Origin: Myxococcales bacterium
GTDB taxonomy: Bacteria > Myxococcota_A > Polyangia > Polyangiales > Polyangiaceae
Assembly: GCA_903642325.1 (NCBI GenBank)
Contig: CAHJWM010000041.1
Span: 1-43,762, forward strand
Length of the DNA stretch: 43,762 bases
Direction of reading: 5' to 3'
Position 1 is the first letter of the stretch. The number at the start of each line of letters is the position of its first letter. The notes beneath the pieces were generated by a model. It did no database searches and was not told where the DNA came from. It saw nothing but the letters and a program-made list of their open reading frames with translations. Below are positions 23,725-35,150 of this stretch, in pieces. Made by a program: the position numbers and the translations under genes.

Positions 23725-25086
23725 ATGTCGATTGCGCTGACCGTACCGGAGCGCGCTCAGCGCGTCGTCGCTTCCGACCTGGAAATCAGCATCCTGGGCG
23801 GTTGCGAGTATCCGTCACCACTTGCGGACAGGTTGAGCCAAGCGTCGGTTCATTACGTTGGCCAAGCCGACCGTGTTTTACTCGATGATCGGCTGTCGCG
23901 CGTGGCCGAGTTCAGTGGTGACCTGGCGCGCGCCCCCGCGTTCGAGCTCGCGGGCCCACGTCACAAATTGTTTTTCGACCCAGCCCGCCTGCGCTGCGGC
24001 GTCGTCACATGTGGGGGGCTGTGTCCCGGCTTGAACAACGTCGTGCGCGGTCTGGTGCTCGAGCTAAACCACGGCTACGGGGTGCGGGACATCGTCGGGT
24101 TTCGTTACGGCTACGAGGGCATGATCCCTCGCCACGGGCATAAGCCGCTCTCCCTCACGCCCGAATCCGTGGCCGAAATCCACCATGAGGGCGGCACTGT
24201 GCTCGGCACCTCGCGCGGCAATCAAGATCCGGCGGAGATGGCCGACCGCTTGCTGGAGCTTGGAATTGGGGTGCTGTTCGTGGTCGGAGGCGACGGCACA
24301 TTCCGGGGCGCGATGACACTCGTCGCCGAGCTCAAAAGGCGCGGGCTGCCGATCGGGGTAATTGGCATTCCGAAGACGATCGACAACGACATTCATTTCA
24401 TCGATCGGAGCTTCGGTTTCGAGACCTCCTTTTCAGCCGCGGTCGACGTCATCAAAAGCGCCCACGTCGAGGCGAAAGGTGCAAAAAATGGCGTCGGCCT
24501 GGTAAAATGCATGGGCCGTCATTCGGGCTTCATTGCCTGCCACGCGGCGCTCGCCTCGACCGACGTCGACTTCGTGCTGATCCCGGAAGTTAATGTCAGT
24601 TTGGAGGGTGAGACGGGGCTTTTGCGTTTACTCGAACAGCGTCTCTCCCGCGACTCACACGCGGTGATCGTCGTCGCGGAGGGAGCCGGTCAAGATCTGT
24701 GCGAGGGCACGGACGGCCCCGGCTCGAAGGATGCGAGCGGGAACGCACGCCTGACCGACGTTGGCACGGCATTGCGCGATCACATCATTTCGCATTTCAA
24801 AGCGCGCGGGCTCGACATCACCCTCAAGTACCTAGACCCGAGCTATCACATCCGGAGCGTGCCCGCCTCGCCGGCTGATAGCGTGTATTGCTGGAACATG
24901 GCGCGCAACGCGGTCCACGCGGCGCTCGCGGGGAACACCGAGATGCTCATCGGTCGCTGGCACGGGCGCTTCGTTCACGTTCCAATGCCGCTCGCGACGC
25001 GTTTTCGAAAGCAGGTCGACGTCGCGGGCGACCTCTGGACGAGCGTGGTCGAATCGACAGGGCAACCGGTCGCATTCAACCGGTAG
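23725..25086 (+). CDS. ATP-dependent 6-phosphofructokinase, plant-like clade
   Basis: A 453-residue phosphofructokinase of the long, plant-like group. The nucleotide site has GGDGT at 188-192; Gly191 stands where ATP enzymes keep Gly and PPi enzymes have Asp, so ATP is the expected donor. PKTIDND at 216-222 holds the catalytic Asp; Lys217 next to it is typical of this clade. VRGL near the start, YGYEGMIP and VKCMGRHSGFIACHAALAST complete the fold. It catalyses the committed step of glycolysis. Start ATG 23725 begins the conserved region; the frame open back to 22927 is antisense to yebC. The aldo-keto reductase follows 107 bases later. Confidence 0.93.
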   Translation: MSIALTVPERAQRVVASDLEISILGGCEYPSPLADRLSQASVHYVGQADRVLLDDRLSRVAEFSGDLARAPAFELAGPRHKLFFDPARLRCGVVTCGGLCPGLNNVVRGLVLELNHGYGVRDIVGFRYGYEGMIPRHGHKPLSLTPESVAEIHHEGGTVLGTSRGNQDPAEMADRLLELGIGVLFVVGGDGTFRGAMTLVAELKRRGLPIGVIGIPKTIDNDIHFIDRSFGFETSFSAAVDVIKSAHVEAKGAKNGVGLVKCMGRHSGFIACHAALASTDVDFVLIPEVNVSLEGETGLLRLLEQRLSRDSHAVIVVAEGAGQDLCEGTDGPGSKDASGNARLTDVGTALRDHIISHFKARGLDITLKYLDPSYHIRSVPASPADSVYCWNMARNAVHAALAGNTEMLIGRWHGRFVHVPMPLATRFRKQVDVAGDLWTSVVESTGQPVAFNR

Positions 25087-25193
25087 AAGCGGGGTCGCGC
25101 GCGCGTTGCAGATTCGAGCAACTCCTGGCTTTCCCTGGCTCGCGCGCGGTCTTCGGCTAGCGTGCCCGACACGCCCGGGGTTAGCTTGACGCT

Positions 25194-26033
25194 ATGCGCT
25201 CTCGCCCCTTCGGTCCGCTCGCTATCGACCTACCCGTGATCGGTCTCGGCACCTGGCGCCTCGACGAAGCCGACGCCGACGAAGCGCGGAGGGCGCTCTG
25301 CACCGGGCTCGAGCTGGGCATGCTGCATGTGGACACGGCGGAGTATTACGGGGCCGCGGTGGAGCGAATCGTCGGCGAAGCCGTCGCCGAGCAACGTGAG
25401 AAGGTGTTTTTGGTATCGAAGATCATGCCCAAGGATGCCACGAGGCGTGGCACGGTCCGCACCTGCGAAAAAGATCTGAAGCGCATCGGTACCGACTACC
25501 TCGACTCGTATTTGATCCACTGGCCCGGATCGCATCCTCTCGAGGACAGCATCGCCGGTCTGGAGGAACTACGCGAGGCCGGTAAAATTAGGAGCTGGGG
25601 AGTGAGCAACTTCGACGAGGAGTTGCTGGAGGAAGTGCTACGGATCGCCGGCCCGAATAAGCTCACCTGCAATCAGGTGCTCTATCATCTAGAAGAGCGC
25701 ACGATCGAGCATGCGGTCGTGCCGTGGTGCGAGAAAAACGGCGTTGCCGTCGTGGGCTACACGCCATTTGGCGACTCTGGCTTTCCTCCGCGCGGCAAAG
25801 GCGGGCAGGTATTGGAAAAGCTTGCCCGAAACAAGGGCGCCACCCCACGACAAGTGGCGCTCGCCTTCCTGACTCGAAGAGAAGGCTCGTTCGCCATACC
25901 GAAATCGGGCGACGCGAAGCACGTGCGCGAGAACGCGGGCGCCGCCGAGTTAACGCTCGAGCCAAACGAGCTCACCGAGCTCGATCAGGCTTTTCCCGTC
26001 GGACCGCGCCGTCGCGGCGTGGCCATGCTCTAG
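25194..26033 (+). CDS. Aldo/keto reductase
   Basis: A 279-residue NADPH-dependent oxidoreductase with a TIM-barrel fold. The catalytic tetrad is visible: D47 and Y52 in HVDTAEYYG, K76 in LVSKIMPK, H109 in YLIHWPGSH. Further family segments are IRSWGVSNFDEELLEEVL, NQVLYHLEERTIEH and FAIPKSGDAKHVRENAGA, the last being the cofactor-phosphate site. The overall form resembles the YeaE/2,5-diketogluconate reductase group. The substrate cannot be read from the sequence. It is convergent with the GDT1 transporter gene. Confidence 0.93.
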   Translation: MRSRPFGPLAIDLPVIGLGTWRLDEADADEARRALCTGLELGMLHVDTAEYYGAAVERIVGEAVAEQREKVFLVSKIMPKDATRRGTVRTCEKDLKRIGTDYLDSYLIHWPGSHPLEDSIAGLEELREAGKIRSWGVSNFDEELLEEVLRIAGPNKLTCNQVLYHLEERTIEHAVVPWCEKNGVAVVGYTPFGDSGFPPRGKGGQVLEKLARNKGATPRQVALAFLTRREGSFAIPKSGDAKHVRENAGAAELTLEPNELTELDQAFPVGPRRRGVAML

Positions 26034-26130
26034 TGCACCGCGCCGTAACTCACGTGAAGTCTTTTAGACGATGCGCCCGTGCATCGCGGAGCAGGGAGCT
26101 CTTCGCATAGGACGATGCGACTGAGCCGCC

Positions 26131-26715
26131 CTAGATAACGCCGGTCAGAAGTCCGATGCCCAGCAGCACGAAAACGATCGCGGCGGCACGCTGCGTGTAG
26201 CTCGGGTCGATGAGCTTGCTCAAGCGATTGCCAAGAAACACCGCCAAGGCCGCCACCAAGCACAGCGAAAGGCTCGCGGCGAAAAACACCGTCACCGGCG
26301 CGCGGTAACGAGCGGCCAAAGCGGCCGTACCAAGTTGGGTCAGGTCACCCCATTCAGCGATGAACACGACCAAAAAGGAGCGGTAGAGCACGCGGCGGAA
26401 GCCGACCGCGTCGCTCTCCTGGGGCGCGTCATCGGCCTTTTCTGGCTCATTTTTACGGAGCCACATGAACACGGCCGACACTAGAAACAAGAGCCCCGCC
26501 GCGATATGCACGGGCCGCGCCGGCAACAGCGACAAGACTCCGCCGGCCGCGACCGCGACCAAGCTTTGCACCACCAGCGCCAGTGCCGTGCCAACGAACA
26601 CGGGCATCGCCTTGTGACGCGTCGCCAGGACGAGCGCGGCGACGGCGGTTTTGTCCGGCAGCTCCGCGAGGAAGATCACCCCGAACACCGTGCCGAAGAC
26701 GCGAGGATCGAGCAT
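26131..26715 (-). CDS. GDT1/TMEM165-family (UPF0016) cation transporter
   Basis: A 194-residue inner-membrane protein with two copies of the UPF0016 motif: ELPDKT at residues 18-23 and EWGDLTQ in the second half (VVFIAEWGDLTQLG). Each half has three membrane segments, separated by a charged loop (RKNEPEKADDAPQESD). Family members move Mn2+ or Ca2+ out of the cytosol. Start ATG 26715 gives MLDPRVFGTVFGVIFLAEL, the usual family start; the frame open to 26763 adds only a basic leader. I looked for the manganese yybP-ykoY riboswitch in the short upstream gap and did not find it. It lies 57 bases downstream of the lipoprotein gene. Confidence 0.9.
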   Translation of the reverse strand: MLDPRVFGTVFGVIFLAELPDKTAVAALVLATRHKAMPVFVGTALALVVQSLVAVAAGGVLSLLPARPVHIAAGLLFLVSAVFMWLRKNEPEKADDAPQESDAVGFRRVLYRSFLVVFIAEWGDLTQLGTAALAARYRAPVTVFFAASLSLCLVAALAVFLGNRLSKLIDPSYTQRAAAIVFVLLGIGLLTGVI

Positions 26716-26772
26716 GATGCGCAGTAAACTGCCTGGTCGGTCCGCGCGCAAGCACGCCCTCATCCGCGTCTG

Positions 26773-27564
26773 TCACTGGTGCGCAGCGCGCGCTTTGGCC
26801 GCCGCCATCTGCTCATCGGGCAGCCCGTCGAGCGGAGATGCCGGTTCGATCCAGGCTGGCGTGCCACGTAATGGGTGCCGCTCGTCGCCCAAGCGAAAAG
26901 CCCGCGCGATCTGCTCGGTCATCGGTTGCAGCCCAGCCCTCTCGAAGCATTTTAGGTCCGGTTTGGTGCGCTCAGCGAAGCGCGCTGCTCCGTGGCTGCC
27001 GAGCTGATGGCTCCAGACATCGGTCAACAGCACGATCCTGCCCTTGGCGTCCACGAGGTCTTCGCGAGAAAGAAAGACGGGGGTGTGGCTGCCATCGTCG
27101 GCGCGGCCTCGGACCACGCTCAAGCTGCCGTCCGCTCGCTCTTCGTATTCGACTTGCACGCCTTCGACGTCACCGGGGCCGTACAACGCGTCCTTGATGC
27201 CAGGAAAAAGGTATAAAAAATGGCTGTAAACCGCGTCCATAGCCAGGGCTGGCAGCACCATGTAAGAAAATGCGTTGCTGCCCCAGGGTCGCTCTTCCGA
27301 CCAGTAGATGAAGTAGCCGACTGCAATCTTCCGGCCCACGCGGCGGGTGCGGTAAAGAACCGTATCCCCGAGCGCGCCCATCGACCACGAGCGCTTGCCA
27401 ATGCAAATAGGTTGTTCGACGACGCGCGCCGCGTCGATGTCCGCGGCCGGCACGACTGCCTGCGCTGCAAGCGTAGTTGGCCACGCCGCGGCGCGTGGCG
27501 GCACCGCGCAGCCCGCCAACGCGAGCGCCACGACCCAAAATGCCTGCGCGGCCGAGCTTCTCAA
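26773..27564 (-). CDS. Lipoprotein, unknown function
   Basis: A 263-residue predicted lipoprotein starting at TTG 27564, which is preceded by GTGAGGTTCT (a good ribosome binding site) just after an in-frame stop. The start RSSAAQAFWVVALALAGC gives a signal peptide with an LAGC lipobox. The mature part has aromatic segments (GYFIYWSEERPWGSNAF, YSHFLYLFPGIKDALYGPGD) and a conserved-looking GSHGAARFAERTKPDLKCF stretch. I recognise no named domain. The same-strand GDT1 gene follows at 57 bases, so co-transcription is possible. Confidence 0.75.
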   Translation of the reverse strand: MRSSAAQAFWVVALALAGCAVPPRAAAWPTTLAAQAVVPAADIDAARVVEQPICIGKRSWSMGALGDTVLYRTRRVGRKIAVGYFIYWSEERPWGSNAFSYMVLPALAMDAVYSHFLYLFPGIKDALYGPGDVEGVQVEYEERADGSLSVVRGRADDGSHTPVFLSREDLVDAKGRIVLLTDVWSHQLGSHGAARFAERTKPDLKCFERAGLQPMTEQIARAFRLGDERHPLRGTPAWIEPASPLDGLPDEQMAAAKARAAHQ

Positions 27565-27887
27565 AGAACCTCACGAGGTAGCGCATTTGCGCCACGTTCA
27601 TGAGCTAACGCCCGAACGCAACTTCACTTCAGGGGCACGAAGTACGCGCCTGTGTGCGCTTAGCGCATGCCGCTCGCTGTGCGCGATGGACGAGCCACGA
27701 TAAGACGTCACACATGCACGCGATCGTTCCGGGCAATTCCCGATAGCCGAGCACCACACGCCGCGCACTCCTCCCCACCTCAGGCCGCGGCGGCTGAGCC
27801 TTGGCCCTCACCGCACTGTTCGGATTTGCCGAGCTGCGACGCCGAAGGCTGGACCGGGCTTCGGCGTCCTCGTGACCATCATAAAAC
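27565..27887. other. Gene-free stretch between lipoprotein and metH
   Basis: About 320 bases lie between the lipoprotein start and the metH stop, both on the minus strand. Short frames here show no protein-like composition. It holds the ribosome binding site of the lipoprotein gene at its left end and the hairpin at 27838-27868 near its right end. I see no tRNA, riboswitch or repeat. Confidence 0.5.
27838..27868 (-). terminator. Hairpin after metH, possible terminator
   Basis: GACGCCGAAG (27838-27847) and CTTCGGCGTC (27859-27868) are perfect 10-base arms with an 11-base loop, 20 bases beyond the metH stop. No T-run follows on either strand, so this is either a weak terminator or a 3'-end-protecting stem. 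Confidence 0.4.
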
Positions 27888-31718
<3,831 letters not shown>

Positions 31719-31731
31719 CGTTACGGACTCG

Positions 31732-32700
31732 TCAGCTAGGGGAATGTCGCTTGCCCTTGGGCGGGGCGTGGTCTGCAGCTCTTGGCTTGTCGGCGGTCGC
31801 CAATACCACTTCCAGATGGGGTTTCTTTGCCTCGCGACAGGCGACGCCGCAGCTCTTTACGGCGAGGCCCGCGCGCGTGAGCAGACTGCGCAGGGAACGC
31901 GGTGAGAAGCCTGGGTGGCGCTCTCCGTAGCGGGCCGTTACCTCGTGCTGTTGATGCTCGTTCAGGCACAATAGAACGATGCGCCCCCCGGGCCGCAGCA
32001 CGCGTGCGCATTCCGCTAAAGCACGGGCGGGTTGTTCGGCATAGGTTAGCGTGTGGAAAACGAGCACGGCATCGAAAGCCGCTGCCGCAAACGGTAGTTG
32101 ATGAACGTCCGCCACGCACGCCGTCACGTGCTCGAGCTTGCCCAGCCGCTCGTTGGCGGCTTCGATCATGCGAGCGCTGGTGTCGATGCAGGTCAGTGAC
32201 CTGCAGTACGGCGCTAGCGCCGCTGCCGCTGCGCCATCGCCGGAGCCCACGTCGAGCGTATCGCCGAGCTCGAGGAAGGCGGCGATGCCGAGCGCGAGCG
32301 ACTGCCAGGTCCGGCCCGGCGAGTAATAGCGTTCGAGCTCATCGGCGACGAACTCGGGGAGGCCGCCCCGACGCTCGGTCTCGAGCTCTTGCAAGCGTTT
32401 TTGGTCGCCGAGTAACGTCGGATCCAGAGAGCGCGCCGCCTCGTCGATCACGGTGCGGGCCGTGCTTGGTAGCTTGTCCTGCGCGAGACCGTAAAAGCAC
32501 TGCGTCCCTTGCCGCCGATCCCAAACGAAGCCCGCCTCACGCAGCCGACCAAGGTGCGTAGACACGCGCGATTGCGCCATCCCCGTCACGCGCACCAGAT
32601 CAGAGACACACAGCTCGCGCTCGCGCAGTAGAGCGCATAGCCGAATGCGGCTTTCGTCACCGAGCAGGGTCAGCGTCTCTATGTACTGGGACAGGGTCAT
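31732..32700 (-). CDS. ArsR-type regulator fused to SAM methyltransferase domain (SahR-like)
   Basis: A 322-residue two-domain protein. Residues about 1-85 form an ArsR winged HTH ([51 protein letters not shown]). Residues about 140-310 form a class I methyltransferase fold with [17 protein letters not shown] (SAM/SAH loop), [20 protein letters not shown] and [17 protein letters not shown]. This architecture matches proteobacterial SahR, an SAH-sensing repressor of methionine-cycle genes. Its position directly before metH supports that. It may bind SAH or SAM as a signal rather than methylate anything. ATG 32700 was chosen; it abuts the dyad at 32701. The frame open to 32757 has no ribosome binding site support. 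Confidence 0.88.
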   Translation of the reverse strand: MTLSQYIETLTLLGDESRIRLCALLRERELCVSDLVRVTGMAQSRVSTHLGRLREAGFVWDRRQGTQCFYGLAQDKLPSTARTVIDEAARSLDPTLLGDQKRLQELETERRGGLPEFVADELERYYSPGRTWQSLALGIAAFLELGDTLDVGSGDGAAAAALAPYCRSLTCIDTSARMIEAANERLGKLEHVTACVADVHQLPFAAAAFDAVLVFHTLTYAEQPARALAECARVLRPGGRIVLLCLNEHQQHEVTARYGERHPGFSPRSLRSLLTRAGLAVKSCGVACREAKKPHLEVVLATADKPRAADHAPPKGKRHSPS

Positions 32701-32712
32701 ATATCCTGATAT
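32701..32712 (-). promoter_or_regulatory. Candidate autoregulatory operator of the ArsR-methyltransferase/metH operon
   Basis: ATATC-CT-GATAT, a 5-2-5 dyad, lies immediately before the ATG of the ArsR-fusion gene and includes its AGGAT ribosome binding site (on the minus strand ATATCAGGATAT-ATG). Such an AT-rich palindrome stands out in this GC-rich context. Repression by the encoded protein is inferred from position. Confidence 0.5.
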
Positions 32713-32814
32713 CTCAATGCGCGGATGGTCACTCGTCCCGTTTCGCCATCGCGTCAAGCGTGCGTCAAAACCCCGTCGAATTTGGCGGGTGGCCCGGGGG
32801 CGGGAGAAGAGCGC

Positions 32815-32945
32815 GGAGCATCAGTGAAGGTGATGGGTCGGCCGAGTTGCCGCGAGAACTGTTCAGCCATGGCGGCGTGGGTGAGCGCCTCCGCACCGGT
32901 AACGTCGTAAGTTTTACCTGCGTGCCCGGGCTCGACGAGCACTCC
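32815..32945 (-). pseudogene. NmrA-family oxidoreductase fragment, middle part, inverted
   Basis: Read on the minus strand this gives VLVEPGHAGKTYDVTGAEAL then THAAMAEQFSRQLGRPITF and TDAP, the segment about 80 residues before the C-terminus of NmrA-type NAD(P)-binding proteins. The following residues to the stop at 32754 (RSSPAPGPPAKFDGVLTHA) do not fit the family. The missing next segment is found on the opposite strand at 33001-33210. The N-terminal Rossmann half is absent. This is one piece of a gene broken by a local inversion. Confidence 0.7.
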
Positions 32946-33000
32946 GTCGCCGACAAGCGCCCCGGCGCGCGGCAGGTGATCTGTGCCCGCGTTCAGGCGA

Positions 33001-33210
33001 CCGCCAGGCTACGCGGAGGAGGCGATGCGCGGCGCGCTCCTCGGCATGAAGATGCCCGAGTGGCAGGTCGACGGCCTGCTCGAGGATTACGCGCATTACC
33101 GGCGCGGCGAGGCATCCGCAGTAACGTCCGACGTAGAGCGGGTGACAGGATTTCCCGCTCGGCCCTTTGCCGCGTTCGCGCGGGATTACGCGCCGGCATT
33201 CACGCGCTGA
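33001..33210 (+). pseudogene. NmrA-family oxidoreductase fragment, C-terminal part
   Basis: On the plus strand the frame reads PPGYAEEAMRGALLGMKMPE, then WQVDGLLEDYAHYRRGEASA, then VTSDVERVTGFPARPFAAFA and RDYAPAFTR with a stop at 33208-33210. This is the normal C-terminus of NmrA-family proteins, including the MPEW, DVERVTG and FARDY landmarks. Its natural N-terminal neighbour (ending RPITFTDAP) lies inverted just upstream. Both the codons and landmarks are well kept, so the break looks recent. Confidence 0.7.
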
Positions 33211-33242
33211 GCCCAAGCCTACGTTCGATGCCCGCTCGCGTG

Positions 33243-33998
33243 CTAGCTTTCGCGCTCGACGACCACTCCGGGGGCTTGCGTCGCGACATCGCGCGGAGGG
33301 CCAATGGTGGGCTGCCACTGATGCATGATCGCGCGCGAGCGCGGCAGGGGCGGTAAGTTTTGCGCGCGAATCGCCGTCCGCAGGCGTTGGTAGGCCAAGC
33401 GATGCCAAGCTCTTTGATATGGGCGGGCAAACGCGTGAAAGCCAATGCGGGTCCACCAATTGGGCAATGTCCCCTCGCGCCAGGCGGCTTGGATGCGGAA
33501 GCGAACGTCACCCGAGCCGTGGTCTTTCGTGAGCAGAAACCACTCGGCGCCGGATTCCAGATGCCCTTCGAGCGTGTCGTAGCGATACCCAAACAACGTG
33601 CGATCTTTAGTCGCTTCCTGCCGGGTTTCGCGCACGACCACGCCGCACAAGAAATGCAAACCCATGACTTTCAACTCGAGCAACATCGGTCGCCCGCGCA
33701 GCTCGAGCAATGGATCGAAGTAACCGCGGACGATGGACGGGTCAGAAAACTCGTAGCCCGCCACGAGCTTCCGTGCTTGCTCGAACGCGCCTCCCGCCTC
33801 GGGCGGGCCAGGCGGCTCGCGCCCGATCACGGCTTCGGAGTAGTAATGGTGCCAAGACGGGTCTCGCGCCGCCTCATCGTCCGAGGCCGGACCGCTGCTG
33901 GAACATTGGGACAACGCGCTGAGGCGATACTGCAGCTCGTCAGGGCTAAATGTCCGCGCCCAGCGCCAAGCTGGCGCGCACGGGTTGCTAGCCGCCAT
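33243..33998 (-). CDS. DUF1990 family protein (second of a coupled pair)
   Basis: A 251-residue protein with a DUF1990 domain: FSPDELQYRLSALSQCSSSG near the start, then GYEFSDPSIVRGYFDPLLEL, LLELKVMGLHFLCGVVVRE, FGYRYDTLEGHLESGAEWFL, LTKDHGSGDVRFRIQAAWRE, and a C-terminal PYQRAWHRLAYQRLR. The family is small, found in plants and bacteria, with a steroidogenic-acute-regulatory-like or lipid-binding fold suggested but no proven function. ATG 33998 was chosen because it overlaps the stop of the preceding gene by one base (TGATG), meaning coupled translation. The first gene of the pair is a paralogue. Confidence 0.8.
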   Translation of the reverse strand: MAASNPCAPAWRWARTFSPDELQYRLSALSQCSSSGPASDDEAARDPSWHHYYSEAVIGREPPGPPEAGGAFEQARKLVAGYEFSDPSIVRGYFDPLLELRGRPMLLELKVMGLHFLCGVVVRETRQEATKDRTLFGYRYDTLEGHLESGAEWFLLTKDHGSGDVRFRIQAAWREGTLPNWWTRIGFHAFARPYQRAWHRLAYQRLRTAIRAQNLPPLPRSRAIMHQWQPTIGPPRDVATQAPGVVVERES

Positions 33999-34606
33999 CA
34001 GTCCGAGCCTCGCGCGGTGAAGGTCGGCTTGCATACACTCGCATCGTCTGCGTTCGGCTCGACGTGCTCCGTCTCCGCGTACGTTTGCCCGTTGACGCCA
34101 GAGCCGTAAGTGTTGGCGATGGTCTCGACGAACTCCACCCAGGTGTTCGTCTGCATCGCCTCACCCACGGCGAAGAAGCCCGCAGAGAACGCGGCACTTC
34201 CGGACCGACTCCGGCTCCGAATGTGAAATACGACCGCGCCACTCTCATGGCGATACGAGCCGAATGTAATGCGCCCTGCTTCCGGATGGCCGGCGAGAGT
34301 GGCCAGGGTCACGCTCCGTGGCTCGCGGCACACCACGCGCACGCGACACTCCGCCGCCATGCGAATGGTTATATCGAGCTCGTCTCCCACTTCGAGGGGG
34401 TCCTTACCTCCCCCTGCACGCGAAAAGGACACCAACTCGGGTGGCGGGAATTCGCAAAAGCGGTGACGTAAGTCTTCGACTAGCTCGACGGGGGACACGC
34501 GGCAGTCATTGATCAATGCCCAATAATCCCGCTGCAAAAGCGCGCCGGAGCCGTTCTCCGCGAGCTGGACATCGAGCTTCAGTTGCTCCGGGCTGGCAGG
34601 ATCCAT
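33998..34606 (-). CDS. DUF1990-like protein (first of a coupled pair)
   Basis: A 202-residue protein related to DUF1990: ALLQRDYWALINDCRVSPVE, then LVEDLRHRFCEFPPPELVSF, GKDPLEVGDELDITIRMAAE, CRVRVVCREPRSVTLATLAG, HPEAGRITFGSYRHESGAVV and FHIRSRSRSGS. The GHPEAGxI plus hydrophobic strand and the RSRS segment are family landmarks. The last 35 residues, from GEAMQTNTWVEFVETIANTY, contain the usual end of the domain and then a polar tail. It has no signal peptide. It ends in the TGATG overlap with the second DUF1990 gene. It is divergent from the small membrane protein at 34693. Confidence 0.75.
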   Translation of the reverse strand: MDPASPEQLKLDVQLAENGSGALLQRDYWALINDCRVSPVELVEDLRHRFCEFPPPELVSFSRAGGGKDPLEVGDELDITIRMAAECRVRVVCREPRSVTLATLAGHPEAGRITFGSYRHESGAVVFHIRSRSRSGSAAFSAGFFAVGEAMQTNTWVEFVETIANTYGSGVNGQTYAETEHVEPNADDASVCKPTFTARGSD

Positions 34607-34664
34607 TGCTGTAGGCAGACGTTTAGCAAGACGCGCGCCGTGCGCGATGCGCGAGCCTCGGACC

Positions 34665-34679
34665 TGGCACTGCTCTTGC
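34665..34679 (+). promoter_or_regulatory. Sigma54-like -24/-12 element
   Basis: TGGCAC-TGCTC-TTGC matches the sigma54 consensus TGGCAC-N5-TTGC at every fixed position and in spacing. It lies 13 bases before the ATG at 34693, so transcription would begin near 34691 and give a leaderless mRNA without the AAGGA at 34682. This conflict lowers confidence; it may be chance. Confidence 0.3.
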
Positions 34680-34692
34680 GTAAGGATGCCTC

Positions 34693-34977
34693 ATGAGCGA
34701 TGACGTGAACCCGGCCGAGCACAGTCCGCTCTCTACTTCCGCGCCGCTGCGTCGAGCGGAGCACCGTGAAGGCTCGCTCACGCGAGTAATCGAACAACAA
34801 ACGGCCAAAATTCCCTCGCATTTTTTTCTGACTGCCTCCCTCGCGGCGATGGCTTTGTCCGGCGCCCTAGAGTTTCGCGATAACGCCCGAGCCAGTCGCT
34901 TCGTGGGCTCCTGGGTGGCGCCGTTGTTGATGATGGGCGTTTACAACAAGTTGGTTAAGACATTCGGGACATATTGA
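34693..34977 (+). CDS. Small membrane protein, unknown function
   Basis: A 94-residue protein. Residues 1-40 are polar and charged (SPLSTSAPLRRAEHREGSLT, RVIEQQTAKIPS). Two membrane segments follow: about 43-60 (HFFLTASLAAMALSGALEF) and about 70-88 (FVGSWVAPLLMMGVYNKLV). The end, VYNKLVKTFGTY, is a tail I associate with a conserved small family in myxobacteria and acidobacteria. AAGGATGCCTC precedes ATG 34693 with a usable ribosome binding site. It stands alone and is divergent from the DUF1990 pair. A sigma54-like element lies right upstream. Confidence 0.7.
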   Translation: MSDDVNPAEHSPLSTSAPLRRAEHREGSLTRVIEQQTAKIPSHFFLTASLAAMALSGALEFRDNARASRFVGSWVAPLLMMGVYNKLVKTFGTY

Positions 34978-35150
34978 CGCACAGTGGCGCGAGGGCGCGC
35001 TTGCGATCGACTTGCTTCGCGCGGGCCGGCGTGAGCCGAGCGATGGGATGCGGACTGAGACTCGTCACGGCTCAAGCCGCGCCCGCGAGCGGGTGACGCC
35101 AGGCCGCCGAACGCCGCAACCGATCCGACCGTCGCCTTTCCGACCCGACA

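Noticed and set aside
26716-26772. A manganese yybP-ykoY riboswitch before the GDT1 transporter
   Set aside because: The gap is only 57 bases and lacks the conserved junction sequence.
32701-32760. A cobalamin or SAM riboswitch upstream of the metH operon
   Set aside because: There is no room and no B12-box or SAM-box; only the ATATC/GATAT dyad is present.
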